Origin: Elephas maximus indicus
Taxonomy: Eukaryota; Chordata; Mammalia; Proboscidea; Elephantidae
Direction: 5' to 3'
Assembly: GCF_024166365.1 (NCBI RefSeq)
Contig: NC_064839.1
Span: 39,196,378-39,260,377, forward strand
Length of the DNA: 64,000 nucleotides
How positions within the stretch are numbered: the first letter of the stretch is position 1; each line of letters opens with the position of its first letter. This document shows positions 10,785-22,825 of the stretch, piece after piece. Made by a program: the position numbers and the translations under genes. Under the pieces are notes generated by a model. That model saw only the letters and a program-made list of their open reading frames with translations, was not told the DNA's origin and did no database searches.

Positions 10785-11313
10785 AAGCTGAACCTAGTGA
10801 CTTAATTCTAATGACCAGAATATGCCAAAAGTGATGAGATGTCACTTCCAAAATTATGTTACAAAAGACTGTGACTTCTGTCTTGCACAGACTCTTTCTT
10901 TCTGGTTCTTCTTGTTTTCTTGCTCTGATAAAGCAAGCTTCCAAGCTGTGTCCTACATGAGCTGTGCCCTTCCAAGCTTGCTACTTGAGGTCCATGTAGC
11001 AAGGGGCTGAGGGTGGCCTCTGCCCAAGGGCCAGCAAGGACCTGACTCCTGCCCACAACCGCAGGAGTAAGCTTGGAAGAGCATCCTTCCCCAGCTGAAT
11101 CTTGAGATGACTGCAGCCCTGGCTGACACCTTGGTTGCAGTCTTGTGAAGGACCTTGAAGCAGAAGCCCCAGCTAAGCCGTGCCCAGATATCTGACCCAC
11201 AGACACTGTGAGATAATAACTGCTGTTTTCAGTCACTAAGTGTTACTCCATCATTCTTGAACTCTCACCCCAAAGCCATTAAATTTGTTATGCAGCAATA
11301 GATACCTAATACA
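10785..11313 (+). repeat. MaLR-type LTR, plus
   Basis: 'cctagtgacttaattctaat', 'ctaagccgtgcccagatatc', 'actgtgagataataactgct' and the terminus 'tatgcagcaatagataccta' then 'atacag' fit the 3' half of an MLT1-class LTR. A short insertion interrupts it at about 11249-11285. Confidence 0.68.
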
Positions 11314-11329
11314 GGTACCTCATGATTGG

Positions 11330-11545
11330 ACAGGCTCTGGGGTCAGACGACCTGTGTCTTGCCCTTACTTCACTATCTACCAGCCATGTGGTCTTGTGCA
11401 AGTCATTGAACCTATTCAAGCCACATTCTTTTCTGTAATATAGAAAAAATGGTAATTATAAAGTTGTTGTGAGGACTAAATGGTATAATTGAGCCCAGTG
11501 CCTGCACTTAATCAGCACTCAGTAAAATGTAGCTGTTGCTACCGA
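11330..11545 (+). repeat. MIR SINE, plus
   Basis: 'ggggtcagacgacctgtgtc', 'catgtggtcttgtgcaagtc' and 'gttgttgtgaggactaaatg' match MIR. The tRNA-like head is missing. Confidence 0.78.
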
Positions 11546-12878
11546 GCTTTCACAGCTCTGCTAACCCTGTACCCTGGGTCATTGGTGCCTCAGTTTCTCC
11601 TTCAAAGAAGCCTGGTGAATTCAATGCCCCTTGCAGAGATTATATAGTGATGAACATAAACATGCCAAAATCTTCTTGAAGCAAATGACAATTACTGACT
11701 ATTAAATATAGAGAATTATTTTCATTTTACTCATTTTGGTCGCAGTAAAAAATGATTTCCTATCATGGAGAAGTCATATAGAAACAGGATTAATGCTCTC
11801 AGATTCAAGATATCAAAAATGTTTGAATTGATAGAAGAGAATTCATTTTTACAGTTTCTTTCACACAAAGGCATCCAACAACCTTCTGTAGCCAATTATT
11901 TTGTGTGTGGAAATGCCAGGGCACTATGCAGGTGGCAATCCATCACAGAGACAGAACCCAAAGATGAAGGCACGGTATAATCATTGGCGCTTAAAAGTCT
12001 TCTGCTTTCTGAGGCCCAAACCTGTGGTGTCAAACTTTTGATGGGATTTGCTCATTAATTCCAAGCTCATATGCTCAGTTACTGTTTTCATTACTCATTG
12101 GGGAAGTTATTTTTTTCCACTGGGAGTGGGAGAAAGTCAGAGGTACAGATTGCCCACCCATCTTACCTGTATCTTTTCACTGCTCCATCCCAAGGCCACT
12201 GCTCAAGCTCAGATTTCCCACCTGCCTACTTCTGCCATCATTGTGCCTTTATTACAGGCACCAGGAGCTAAGCCTGCCTGCCCCTCTTCTCCATTCACTC
12301 ACACTCCTAATCTCCTTCCTTCCTGGACCAGGCTGAGTGGCAGGCAGCTTCCTGAGCTTCCCCACCTTTGCTGCCTGAAGGTCAAGCACAACAGAAGTCC
12401 TTTCTGTTAAGGGTGACACTACTCCTTGCTGAGCAAACAAAAGGCAACAGAAAGAAAAAAGGAGAAGTGTGGTGGTCAAACATCCTGGGCAAGGCTTGCT
12501 GCTGCCCTGAGGCTGGGGTCTGCTGGGTCACCACATTTCATCTTCTCCCCCACCCCAACCCTGTCTCTATGGATGGTAGGGGGGAACTGCCAGTCTCCTC
12601 ACAATTAAAAAAAAAAAAAAAATTTTTTTTTTGCTTCCAATGAACCGTTCTAAAAAATTACCAGTAAAAACCAAACAAGGAAAGAGGTTGTCTTTGTGCT
12701 ATAATTTGAGAAGTGACCAAAAAGAGGAGAAACAGAAGATTTTGGTGTGACTTAGCTCCTACATCACCCTTTTCCCCAGAAGAGATACAAGGGGAAGGAA
12801 ATGAGTTGAAAACCCTGGAGAATTCTCACCAATCTCCCCTGATTTGGATAGAAGCTGATGAACCTTTAAGTAGGGAAT
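11546..12878. other. Unclassified intergenic DNA
   Basis: No gene. At about 12605-12633 an uninterrupted A-run passes directly into a T-run, a self-complementary A/T tract. Open frames near 12048-12410 are low-complexity and match nothing I know. Confidence 0.45.
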
Positions 12879-13518
12879 TGTTTTAGTTATCTAGTGCTGC
12901 TATAACAGAAATACTACAAGTGGGTGGCTTTAAAAAACAGAAACTTATTTTCTCACAGTTTAGGAGACTAGAAGTCCAAATTCAGGGTGCTGGCTCTGGG
13001 AGAAGACTTTCTCTCTCTGTCAGCTCTGGAGCAAGGTCCTTGCCTCTTTGTGCTTCGGTTCCTCTGCGACCTTCTTGTGGTGTGGCATCTATCTTCTCAC
13101 ATCTCTGCTTGCTTACTCAGTGGCTTGCTCTTTTTTATATCTCAAAAGAGATTGACTTAAGACATATCCTACACCAACACTGCCTCATTAATGTAACAAA
13201 GAAAACCTATTCCAAATAGGATTGTAGCCACAGGTATAAACCCCCCAAAATCAAACCCATTACCTTCAAGTTGATTCTGACTCATAGTGACCCTATAGGA
13301 CAGAGTAGAACTGCCCCATAAGGTTTCCAAGGCCGGATCTTTATGGAAGCAGACTGCCACATCTTCCTCCCAAGGAGCGGCTAGTAGGTTTGAACCACCA
13401 ACCTTTTGGTTAGCAGCAGATCACTTTAAACACTATGCCGCCAGGGCTCCTTAATGAAAGGTATAGGGGTTAGGATTTACAACACAATATTTTGGGAAAC
13501 AAAATCAAGTCCATAACA
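12879..13518 (-). mobile_element. Solo ERVL-class LTR, minus
   Basis: Read on +, the element runs from TGTTTTAGTTATCTAGTGCT to AAGTCCATAACA and is flanked by a perfect 5-base duplication, GGAAT (12874-12878 and 13519-13523). It is the same family as the LTRs at 32675, 42530, 45011 and 61909. An AfroSINE (13239-13458) is inserted; without it the LTR is about 420 bases. Confidence 0.88.
13239..13458 (-). repeat. AfroSINE, minus, inside an LTR
   Basis: Reverse tail 'caaacccattaccttcaagt', 'gaccctataggacagagtag', 'gtaggtttgaaccaccaacc', ending 'atgccgccagggctcc'. AGGTATA is duplicated at 13232-13238 and 13459-13465. Confidence 0.92.
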
Positions 13519-13523
13519 GGAAT

Positions 13524-14487
13524 TTAGAGAAAAGTCAAGGAAATCTCCCCAAGAGCAGGGGCTCCTACCTATGATTTCAGCATCACAGCTGAGCCAGGAA
13601 AAAATTCAAGGTCTTCTGATTTTCCAGGATACCTTGCTGGATCTGAAGACCAATTGAAAGTCTGTGGATATCCACCTATGGAAGAGGAGATACCCTAACC
13701 TGGACATTAGCAAAATCTTTAAAGAGAGGGTATGCCCAGTCCTGTACCTAAGACTAGGTGGGTACTAAAGTGGGTAGAATGCAATCCCTAGGCCCCAAAA
13801 TGTAGCTGGAAGGGAAAAAAGAGTCCCAGATAAGGTGAGGAAGATGTCAATGAAAATCCATCTCATTTCTATCAGAGCAAAAAGAACTGGGCAGAACTGT
13901 CTACTTGAAACATAAGCAAGATGAAAAGAAGAGACATGATAACTAAGCAAACATTCTGCAAGAGGATAAAATGAAAGAGAAGAATTAAATGAGCATTGCA
14001 GGCATAAAACAGATGAAAGACTCCAAGAAAAAAAAAATCCAAGGAACCTAAGAAAATTTCCCTGCAATTGCTTTGAGCTATATAGAGGAGATTAATAAGA
14101 ACATGAATTCAATAAGACAACAACAAAAAAGAAAAATCCAGAACTCTTCGGTGATGAAATTCCGTCAACGAAAAGATTAATGGAGAATTAAAAAAAAAAA
14201 AAGGACTAATGTAACACTCATTTCCAGATGATCATGGAACAGCTTCGACAAACTTATGAGGGAGGGAAAGTATAAATGTCCTTTGAGGATGAAGGTTGTA
14301 GGAGATCTTTTAAGCTTGCTCAAACTTGGGACCTAATGAGCCCTCTTGAAAAAAAATTATTGAAATCATGGTTTTAAAAAAGACATAAATGGAGAAACTA
14401 TAGAAAAAGGACTCAAAATTATTCGATTTACATATAATAACACCAAGATTTTGACCTGCATTAGTGGGAGAATGAGGTCCCTTCTAC
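13524..14487. other. Unclassified A-rich DNA
   Basis: A-rich on the + strand between about 13800 and 14420. No LINE reading frame or gene is recognised. Confidence 0.4.
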
Positions 14488-14489
14488 TG

Positions 14490-15310
14490 ACATGTGGGAG
14501 GCTGTGGGTGGAGGAGGTGTTTGGGACTGGAGTTTTATTTCAGTTCAATTTGAGATGCCTATGAGGCATCCCAGAGGAGATGTTGAGTAGGCAATTGGAT
14601 ATAAGAAGCTAGAGGTTGGAAGAGAGGTCAGGAATGAAGATAAACATTTGGGAATCATATGTGTACAGATGGTATTTATGGCTTGAAATTGGATGAGATT
14701 ACTTAGGGAGTGAGTGAAGAGCCCAAGTAATGAATGTTGATTTACTCCAATATTAAGAAATCAGAAAGAAAAGGAGGAAACAACAATGAAGACTGAGATG
14801 GAAAGCCAGTGAAGTAGGAGGAAAGTCAGGAGAGGATGGTGTCTGGAAAGCAAAGTAAAGAAAGGGTTTCAGGAAAAGTAAGTGATCAGCTTTGTTAAAT
14901 GCTGCTGAAAGGCAAAAATAAGAGGATACCTGAGCATTGTCCACTGCATTTAGCAATGCAGAAGTCATGGGTGACTTTGACAAGAGCCATGTCTGTGGAC
15001 TTGTGTAGTTGAAAGACTGGAGAGCATTAAAGAGAGACAGTTGGAGAGAAATTGGAACAGTGGACGCAGACAATTTTTTTCAAGAAGTTTTGCCACAAAT
15101 GGAGCAATGAGTTGGAGCAGTAGCTGACTAGGGTGGTGGAGTCAAGATATGTGTATATATATGTATGTATATGTATTTTTTAATGGCTGAAATCTCAGCA
15201 TATTGCTAATGGTAATAATCCGGTAGCAAGTGAAAAGTTGATGACTTAGAAGAAGGGAAAATGCTGGAGTTATTCCTTCAATAGGTGAAAGGAAATGAGA
15301 TTAAGTTAGC
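14490..15310 (-). repeat. L2 LINE, minus
   Basis: 'tgagatgcctatgaggcatc', 'gagtaggcaattggatataa', 'tcagctttgttaaatgctgc' and 'ggtgactttgacaagagcca' are reverse L2 ORF2 3'-half phrases. No open frame remains. A short TATATG repeat lies at 15150-15178. Confidence 0.75.
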
Positions 15311-15329
15311 CAGTTGAAGGGTGGACTTT

Positions 15330-17335
15330 TTGGGGTTTTTTAATAATATTTTGCTGTGTTTTTGGTGATAGTTTACACAGCAAGTTAGGTTCCTGTTTGA
15401 CAATTTCCACACGAATTGATTAATGACATTAGTTATATTTTCTACATTGTATCAACATTTTCCTTAATTGTATTCTGCTTGTTCCATTTCCAGTACTCTA
15501 GTTTCCCTGCCCCCTTAACCTCTCATCTTTCCTTTGGAATAATGTTGACCGTTTGGACTCCTGCAGATATTCTTTTAGTAGAGCACTGATCTAATGGGTA
15601 ATATCCTTTATTTTGTGTATCGCTCTGCTTTTCTGCTAAAAGGTGGCCTCAGGGGATAGCCTTGGTTAAAGGTTTAAAGTGCATCTCAGGGCAATAGTCT
15701 CAAGGAGTCCTCTTGTCTCAGATGGTCCAGTTAGTCTGGACTTTTCTAAGAATTTAAGTTTCGATCTGCATTTTTCTCCCATTCTAATCAAGATCATCTA
15801 TTGTGCCCCTGGTGTGAATGATCGGTGGTTGTAGCCAGGTACCATCTAGTGCTCCCAATCTCAGGGTAGTTGAGGTTGTGGCTAGTGTAGGCTATTAGCT
15901 TTGTAGACTTGTTTCTTCTTGGTGATTTTGGTTACCTTCTTACTCTTTTGCTCCTGATGAGTTGAGACCAACAGTTATATCTTAGATGGCTGCTTGCAAG
16001 CTTTTAAAAGCCCAGATGTTACCCACTTCGCTAGGATACAGAACATGAGCTTTGTGAGCTCAATTATGCCAATTGACTGAGTTGTCCCATGATATGATAG
16101 TTGTAAGCTTTTAAACCTAGAATACTGATCTCTGAAGGTGTTTGATTATGTCTGAGGAGTATCTGTAGTTGTGTCTTCAATGAATGTATGTGTCTGCCCA
16201 GACATACCTGTATTTACACATACATATAGATGTGTAAATAGTCTGTTCTCATATATGAATACACCTGTATCTATCCACATATATATATACCATTACCCAT
16301 CCATATGTGATCCTATACTCATTTTTTGTTCTTTGTTGGAGTCGTTGCCCCCTTATATATGTAAAATTCTTTGGTACAGGCATCCTTTTCTCACGAGTGC
16401 TACTCAGCGTCATCACTTACTTTGGTCATGCTATGTTTATTACACTCACATTCAGTGCCACTGTCTTAGGCAGGGTTCTCTAGAGAAGCAAAACCAGTAA
16501 AGTGTATAAATATATATACACACACACACACACAGAGATTTATAGCAAGGAAATGGCTCACGCGGTTGTAGGGGCTGTAACGTCCCAAGGTTGTGGGTTA
16601 GGAAAGAGGCTTTTCCTGATTCACGTAGCTGCAAGGGCCGGCAAACCCGAGATTGGCAGGCTGAAGTGCAGGGCTGTTGCTCACAGGCTGTGAAGATTGA
16701 TGAGTCCCAAGATCGGCAGGCAAGACCCCAGGTAAACTGCTAGCTCAAGTCCCAAGAACTGGAGGTCATATGAACAGGAGCCAGCTGCAGGATTCAGAAC
16801 AAACAAAAGCCCCCCCAAGCCCTGCCTAAAGGTCCTTCCACACTCAATGCAGGCTACAAGCCCAAGGAAACTCCCCTTAAACTGATTGGCTACTCACAGC
16901 AGATCCCATCATGGGGGTGATCATGTAACAAATCTCAACAGGGGAGTGATCACAACATTGTACAACTGCCAAAACACTGAGAATCATGGCCCAGCCAAGT
17001 TGACACACAATCTTAACCATCACAGTCCCTTTTTCCAACATCAACAATAGTGTCTATAATCTAGACCGTGCTTCCCCTTCCCTCCCCTCCTTGCCCTAAT
17101 AACCACCAACAAACATTGGTCTCTTTATATATATCCATTCTTATTTTCTTATAAAAGAGGGATCATACAATATTTGTCCTTATGAGCTTGATTTATTTCA
17201 CTTAACATTATGCTCTCAAGGTCCATCCATGTTAAAATATGTTTCATGGACTCGTCCTTGTTCTTTATGTTGTATAGTATTCCATTGTGTGTATATACCA
17301 CATTTTGTTTATCCGTTCATCCGAGGGACTGACTT
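15330..17335 (-). mobile_element. L1 3' region, minus, split by an LTR
   Basis: Same family as the element at 7298: 'tttggtgatagtttacacag' at left, 'gcttgcaagcttttaaaagc' in the middle, and 'tattccattgtgtgtatata' plus 'ccacattttgtttatccgtt' at right. It is interrupted by a solo LTR at 16462-17024. No coding capacity is visible. Confidence 0.68.
16462..17024 (-). mobile_element. Solo ERV-L LTR, minus
   Basis: Reverse orientation of the LTR that bounds the provirus at 49754-55706: 'tgtcttaggcagggttctct' at left and 'gacacacaatcttaaccatc' then 'aca' at right, 563 bases against 559 for the proviral 3' LTR. A TA/CA microsatellite lies at about 16505-16534. The flanking 5-mers do not match well, so the duplication has decayed. 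Confidence 0.82.
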
Positions 17336-17857
17336 TTCATAGGACCGTGCAAGACGAGACCAGAAGGCCAGATGGGCAGATGGGTGAAATTCTGTGGAAG
17401 TTCTATTCTGATTGCTTTTCTTTGTATAGTGAAATAGAAAACAAGGTCATTTGCTGAGAGTGAGGATAGGGGAAGGAGGTCTTGGGGTTTGAGGAGGTAA
17501 AAAATAGCCTCTAAGGAGAATAGGGATGTGGATGTACTAAGAAAGTTCCAGATACTTACCTGGCAGCAGTAAAGAAAGTAAAGTAGCTTACATATTTCAG
17601 GGCTATTAAAAAAAATTATTTGAGACTGCGTTTAACCAAGATTGTTTTCCTTTCCTTCAAGAAAACATAATCTGGCTTAAAAAGTTGGGCAGTGTAAATT
17701 TCTGAGGTCCTATCAATTAATTAAAATTCTGTCCTGTTCCAGAATAATCCCATCTGGCCTTTTTCTTACATAATATATATAGTGCAAGTTGGGGTTTTGT
17801 GGCTTGGACTCTTCAATGATTTTTTAGTTCAGGCTGGCTCCTGACATAATTTAGTTC
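17336..17857. other. Unclassified intergenic DNA
   Basis: Nothing recognised. Confidence 0.45.
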
Positions 17858-17990
17858 AATTCAACAAATATTGAGTTTCTTCTACATGTCAGGCACCATA
17901 CCAGTTATCAGAGATTCACTGGTGAATAGGACAGAGCTGTCCTCTTGGAGTTAGAGTCTGATGGTGAAGAATAGGTGACTCAGAATGATA
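17858..17990 (-). repeat. L2 LINE 3' end, minus
   Basis: 'aattcaacaaatattgagtt', 'catgtcaggcaccataccag' and 'gtgaataggacagagctgtc' match the reversed L2 3' terminus. Confidence 0.72.
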
Positions 17991-18540
17991 AAGGAATTTT
18001 AGTGTACTGTAGAAATAGATGGCTTCTATTCCTTTGCGAAGTAGGAGGTGAAGTCATCTCCTGCCAATGAGTGAAAGAACCTTGGTGTACGATATATGAG
18101 AAGAATGGAATAAGTCTGAAATTGTCCCTATGAAGAAAATGGTTATTAGTCATTTGGAAACAGGGGTACGGGAATGGAGGGGAGTTATTTGTTCTACCTT
18201 CTTCTTTGTCTACTGCACCCAAGAAATGGACCCCTTTTCTTTTTAAAATGTTGCTTGAGAGTGTTCAAAATGAGTGGATAAAGGATCAGTGAATAAGATG
18301 GGCTTGAATTTGTCTATGTCTCTTAAGAGCTGTCTTCAACAAATTGCTTTTCACCCTTCTAGTCTTAGCTTTGAAGCCAGTTCTTTTGTGAGTCTTTCTT
18401 AATTCTTTGGGAGTTTATGAGGGGATTGCCAATCTAACTCGAACTGAGGCTGTGGAAATATTGGATTGAGTCAAGGTGGGATCAGACGGGATGTTCAATG
18501 AAGAGACTAGACATGTAGGAGTGTTTTTTTTTTTTTTAAC
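17991..18540. other. Unclassified intergenic DNA
   Basis: No feature recognised apart from a T-run at 18525-18538. Confidence 0.45.
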
Positions 18541-18544
18541 CATC

Positions 18545-18805
18545 TTCTACAGTTTTTTTTTTCTACAGTAGGGTCCACAAACTATGGCCCACAGGTCAAA
18601 TCCAGCCTACTGTTTTTGTAAATAAAGAACCATGTTTTTGTAAATAAAGTTTTATTGCAACATAGCCATGCCCATTTGGCTGCTTTTGAGCCAAACATCA
18701 GAATTGAGTAGTTAGGACAGAGACCTTATGGCTCCCAAAATGAAAAATATTTATGATCTGGCCCTTTACAGAAGATATTTGTCAACCCCATTCTAGAGGG
18801 AAGAC
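18545..18805. repeat. Non-autonomous DNA transposon remnant, hAT-like
   Basis: 'gtccacaaactatggcccac', 'gtaaataaagttttattgca', 'gacagagaccttatggctcc' and 'atctggccctttacagaaga' are familiar from a mammalian-wide hAT-like miniature transposon. The ends 'gggtccacaaact' and 'tttgtcaacccc' are imperfect inverted repeats. The family name is not assigned. Confidence 0.6.
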
Positions 18806-18889
18806 GGGAAGGCTTGAGAGAGAGGATAACCTTGAAGAATATCCCAGCTTCTGAGTTTCTTTTCTGCAAAATAAGGAAACAATTCATTT

Positions 18890-19060
18890 AATCATTCTTT
18901 CATTTAACCAACATTTATTGATTGCTTACTGTGTGCCAGAAGCTGAGAATGCAGAGATCAATAAGATCCAGCCTTGTCCTTTCAAAACCCACAGTCTAGT
19001 AGCAGAGATTGATGGGTAAACAAATAGTTGGAATGCTTAGAGATAAATGCATTGGGGATG
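18890..19060 (-). repeat. L2 LINE 3' end, minus
   Basis: 'accaacatttattgattgct', 'tactgtgtgccagaagctga', 'atcaataagatccagccttg' and 'acagtctagtagcagagatt' follow the reversed L2 3' end. Confidence 0.75.
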
Positions 19061-19209
19061 AAGGGAAGATGTCTCACCAGGCCTGGATAGGGCTTAGAAG
19101 GCATCAAAGAAAAACAGAACAAAAGATTCCCAACCAATGTACCTCCACTGCAGCCACCACCTGTCCCTCAGTGGAGGCTTACATGTTGCTATGATGCTCA
19201 AGAGGCTTC

Positions 19210-19395
19210 CGTGAAGCTGGGACTAAGGATGGACTAGGATGAAAGGCCTGGCATCTACTTCCAAAAATCATACAGTGAAAACCCTATGGATCACAACAGT
19301 TTGATCCTGGGTTGGGGGCATCTCGAAGGCAGGGAACAAACACAGAGAGTCATCAGCATGTGGGGTTGCTGTGATTGAGAATGAAATTGGCCAGA
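19210..19395 (+). repeat. AfroSINE, plus, degenerate
   Basis: 'aaaggcctggcatctacttc', 'gtgaaaaccctatggatcac' and 'tggggttgctgtgattgaga' correspond to the middle and 3' part of the longer AfroSINE subtype. Head and tail are eroded. Confidence 0.6.
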
Positions 19396-19439
19396 GATTG
19401 CTGTGATTATCTAGAAAGATGATCACTGTGTAGAAGTTG

Positions 19440-19575
19440 ATGGGAGCCCTTGTGGTAAAGTGGTTAAGAGTTCAGATCCACCAGTCATTCCTTGGAAACC
19501 CTATGGGGCAGTTCTACAGTGTCCTATAGGGTCGCTATGAGTTGGAATTGACTCCATTGTATACAACAAGAAGTT
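19440..19575 (+). repeat. AfroSINE, plus, internally deleted
   Basis: The head 'ggagcccttgtggtaaagtg' is joined closely to 'cattccttggaaaccctatg', then 'gtcgctatgagttggaattg'. It ends in 'atacaacaag', an RTE-style ACA tail rather than the usual GGTTT tail. Most of the B-box segment is missing. Confidence 0.88.
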
Positions 19576-20032
19576 AATGTGTATCCCCTTCATCCAGGTT
19601 TTTATATTTTTACTACCTCTGTATCAACAAACATCAAATAGAATTTTTTTAATATTACATAAATGGCAAGGTAGTGTAAAACTGTTATGCAACTTGCCTT
19701 TATCATTCCACATTTTTTAAATGCATTCATGTTGATTCGTGTGTTCATTGATTCACAGCCGGTCTTCTTTCTACTCTTTGAAATGTGCCCAAATTGTTGG
19801 AGACAGAAAGCAGATACCCCTGACAGCTTCTCAGTGGCAACTATGAAATCATTTGGCTTCAATTGTCTTTTCTTTTTTCCCCTTTCTTCTCCTTATTCTC
19901 CCTCCCTCTTTTTCTCTCTTATTCTATTACAGATTTTGAAAATAAAAAGCAACAGCAGAAGAGGGAAAACTGCAAAGAGGGTTTGAATTTAGTGATTTCT
20001 GTTTCAAAAAAGAACAGACATTTTTTCAGGAG
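19576..20032. other. Unclassified intergenic DNA
   Basis: Contains a pyrimidine-rich segment at about 19866-19930. No gene is seen. Confidence 0.45.
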
Positions 20033-20440
20033 CAGCTAACATTCATCAGATATTGGCTAAGTGCGGGAGTCCTTGAGTGGTGCAAATGGTTAACACACTT
20101 GGGTGCTAATTGAAAGGTTGGAGGTTCAAGTCCACACAGAGGCACCTTGGAAGAAAGCCCTGGTGATCTACTTCTGAAAAATGAGGTACTGAAAACCCTG
20201 TAGGAGCACAGCTGTACTCTAACACATACTGGGTCACCATGAATCAGAGTTAACTCCAGGGCAACTGGTTGGTTTTTTGGGCTAAGTGCAAGAACCTGTG
20301 CTAAGCACTTTACATTCACTTGGTAATCTTCAATAAGACCCTTGGAGGTCTTCACTGATCAAGGTCACATAGCTAGTAGTTGGAGGCTTTAACCCAGGCC
20401 CTCAGATGCCAGAGCTCATGTGCTTAACCATTCAAAAAGA
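20033..20440 (-). repeat. MIR SINE, minus, split by AfroSINE
   Basis: 'cagctaacattcatcagata' lies left of the insertion; 'ctgtgctaagcactttacat', 'aggtcacatagctagtagtt' and 'gagctcatgtgcttaacca' lie right of it, together a reversed MIR. Confidence 0.8.
20065..20279 (+). repeat. AfroSINE, plus, in a MIR
   Basis: Longer subtype: 'gggagtccttgagtggtgca', 'gaaggttggaggttcaagtc'-like B-box region, tail 'gggcaactggttggtttttt'. Perfect duplication GGCTAAGTGC at 20055-20064 and 20280-20289. Confidence 0.94.
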
Positions 20441-20693
20441 GAAGCCCTATTTATCCCAATATTCAACAGTGTTAGGTAAGCTATTCACACTTGCTGAGTT
20501 CCCATGGCTGGGGCTTTTACCAACTTTCAGTATTGATTCCACTGCTAAATTAAGTGTCATAATGACTGTTCATAATAAATAAAAATAGATACTTGAAAAT
20601 TCACAGAGTTGAGTGTTACTTGAGTTTAGTTTTCTCATCTGATCTGAAGTCAACCATTGATTGCCAACTCCCACCTGGATATTTCCACTTGAC
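20441..20693. other. Unclassified intergenic DNA
   Basis: Nothing recognised. Confidence 0.4.
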
Positions 20694-20702
20694 TATTCTA
20701 CT

Positions 20703-20871
20703 TTCGGAAACCCTGATGGTGTAGTTGATTAAGCGTTTGGCTGCTAACCAAAAAGGTCAGCAGTTTCAATCCACCAGGCACTCCTTGGAAACACCACGTG
20801 GCAATGCTACTCTGTTCTATAGGGTCGCTATGAGATAGAATCGACTGAACAGCAATGGGTTTGGTTTTTGG
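20703..20871 (+). repeat. AfroSINE, plus
   Basis: 'cggaaaccctgatggtgtag', 'ggctgctaaccaaaaaggtc', 'agggtcgctatgagatagaa' and the tail 'caatgggtttggtttttg'. Perfect duplication TATTCTACT at 20694-20702 and 20872-20880. Confidence 0.95.
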
Positions 20872-20880
20872 TATTCTACT

Positions 20881-21228
20881 ATCTTCCCTAACTCTGTGAG
20901 AACCAAACTTAGTTATTTCTTCCCCTCTTGACCATTTCCTATTGCAGCAAATTCTCAAGCCTGTCTGGCTTCCATGGCCCCCTACACCCTAACTCTTCAC
21001 TACCTATGCAGCATTTTTAATCTTATTAATTTCCCAACCCCCTTCCCTTCTTTTTTGCAATCTACATCACCCTTCCTCTTGTCTGTTTTTCACCAATGTT
21101 ATTTTCCTGAGATAGGCTGGTACTCCTCCTCCCCAAAGAACAGCAGACTTTTAAGACAAAAATTAAATTCCTCCTTTTCTCTAGTTCTTCCCCATCTTTT
21201 TCCTACTAATTCCCCCCTTTTTAGATTC
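20881..21228. other. Pyrimidine-rich unclassified DNA
   Basis: C/T-rich on the + strand. The open frame 20974-21255 has no recognisable domain. Confidence 0.4.
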
Positions 21229-21590
21229 TGTATTACTTTCCTAGGGCTTTTGTAACTAAGTACCACAAGTTGGGTGTCTTATAAAAGCAGAAATTTATTG
21301 TCTCACAGTTCTAGATGGTAGAAGCTAAATCAACATGTTAGCAGGTCCATGCTCCCTCTGAAGTCTCTAGGGAGTGATCTTTCCTTGTTTCTGGTAAAAC
21401 CTAAAACCTAGTGCTGTCGAGTCGTTTCTGAATCATAGCAACCCTATAGGACAAGTAGAACTGGCCCAGGTAGCTACAGGTATTCCTTGACTTGCAGCTG
21501 CAACATAACCCCACCATCACAAGACCATCTTCTCTCTGTCTGTGTCTCTTCTCATCTTTTATAGGACACCATATGTAAAAACATACTTAA
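21229..21590 (-). repeat. MaLR-type LTR, minus
   Basis: 'tgtattactttcctagggct', 'taagtaccacaagttgggtg' and 'agaaatttattgtctcacag' fit the reversed 3' half of an MLT/MST-class LTR. A short minus AfroSINE fragment ('agtgctgtcgagtcgtttct') sits at about 21398-21470. The right end is unclear. Confidence 0.65.
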
Positions 21591-21596
21591 TTTTGT

Positions 21597-21776
21597 ACGC
21601 CATCAATTCCAGCTCATACTGATCCTGCGTGACAGAGTAGAACTGCCCCATAGGGTTTCCAAGACTGTAATCTTTTACGGGAGCAGATTGCTAGGTCTTT
21701 TCTTCCATGCTTGGAACCGATGACTTTGCAGTTAGCATCTGAGCTCTTGACCATTGCACCATCTGGGCTCCTTAAA
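21597..21776 (-). repeat. AfroSINE, minus
   Basis: 'gacagagtagaactgcccca', 'tagggtttccaagactgtaa', then 'gaaccgatgactttgcagtt' and the end 'ttgcaccatctgggctcct'. Its reversed tail is truncated. Confidence 0.9.
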
Positions 21777-22774
21777 CACATATTTAGATCAGTATGCTAT
21801 TAATGACTTTATTATAAAGTTTATTTTAAATATAATCTTTAATAATATTCATAACATATAAAAACGCATTTTGGCTTTTGCCCATTTAGTAACTGACTCA
21901 CATTATTTAGTTAACTTTAACTATGTAAGGAAAAACATGAATTATTGAGAAATATATTTTAAGAAAGACATTTTGTTGTGCATTTTAGTCTTGAATATAT
22001 AGTAAAACGCAGAATGAAGTTTAACTGTATTACAGCATCAAAAATAGACAAAACTGCTTTCATGACCTGATGTTTACGATTCTTGCATTACGCTTAAAAA
22101 TCAATTGATTCATTTACATAATTTTGTTTAGTTTCTAAACAGCAAGAAAAATGATATTTCAGGCTACTGTAGGCAAACACTTCCCCACAAATATCATAGT
22201 ATCAATGTTCTACCCAATAGTTGAATTGGTTTTTCTTTTTACTGTATGTTCTCTTAACATTATGTTTTGATATCTTAAGATGTTGGCTGGGAATTTCGAT
22301 TGGATGAATGCTATTTAAAGATCTAGTCAGAGCATCTTGAGGGAAAGTAGAATTACTATTATCATGTTTATGACCTTCATCAACTTCTGAAATTTCATGA
22401 TCAGTGTTCCCTTTGGTTGCCTACCTTGAAGCAACAAAAGAAAAGAGTAAGTGGAACACTATCTGACAAAAAATAGGATCCATGTAAGATTGTGTAATAG
22501 TCAAAACCACCAAGACCACTGATGATAAATTGTTTGATTGAATGACTGAGTCAGGAGAACTTTTGCCTGGTCTCCACCTAGTCCAATGAGGCTCACTCAA
22601 AGGTCACACAGAGTCTCTAAGTTCCCTGTGTTAATGAGAAGTACAGGATTATCACTGTATTTTTTAAGCGGGAAGAGACGCCATTCCTCCCTTTCATGAT
22701 GTGACTCTCTAATTCCCCCCAACATTTTTACTACAAAAAATGTAAACGTAGAGAAAAGTTAAAAGAATTATACG
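21777..22774. other. Unclassified AT-rich DNA
   Basis: About 1 kb of AT-rich sequence with no gene or nameable repeat. Confidence 0.45.
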
Positions 22775-22825
22775 CAGCTATGAGTCAGAATCGACTCGAT
22801 GGCAACGGACTTGGGTTTTTTTGGT
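22775..22825 (+). repeat. AfroSINE 3' fragment, plus
   Basis: Only 'gctatgagtcagaatcgact' and 'cgatggcaacggacttgggt' plus the T-rich tail remain. Confidence 0.85.

Noticed and set aside
12048-12410. Possible small protein gene (120 codons)
   Set aside because: Proline- and serine-rich chance frame with no splice or promoter context.
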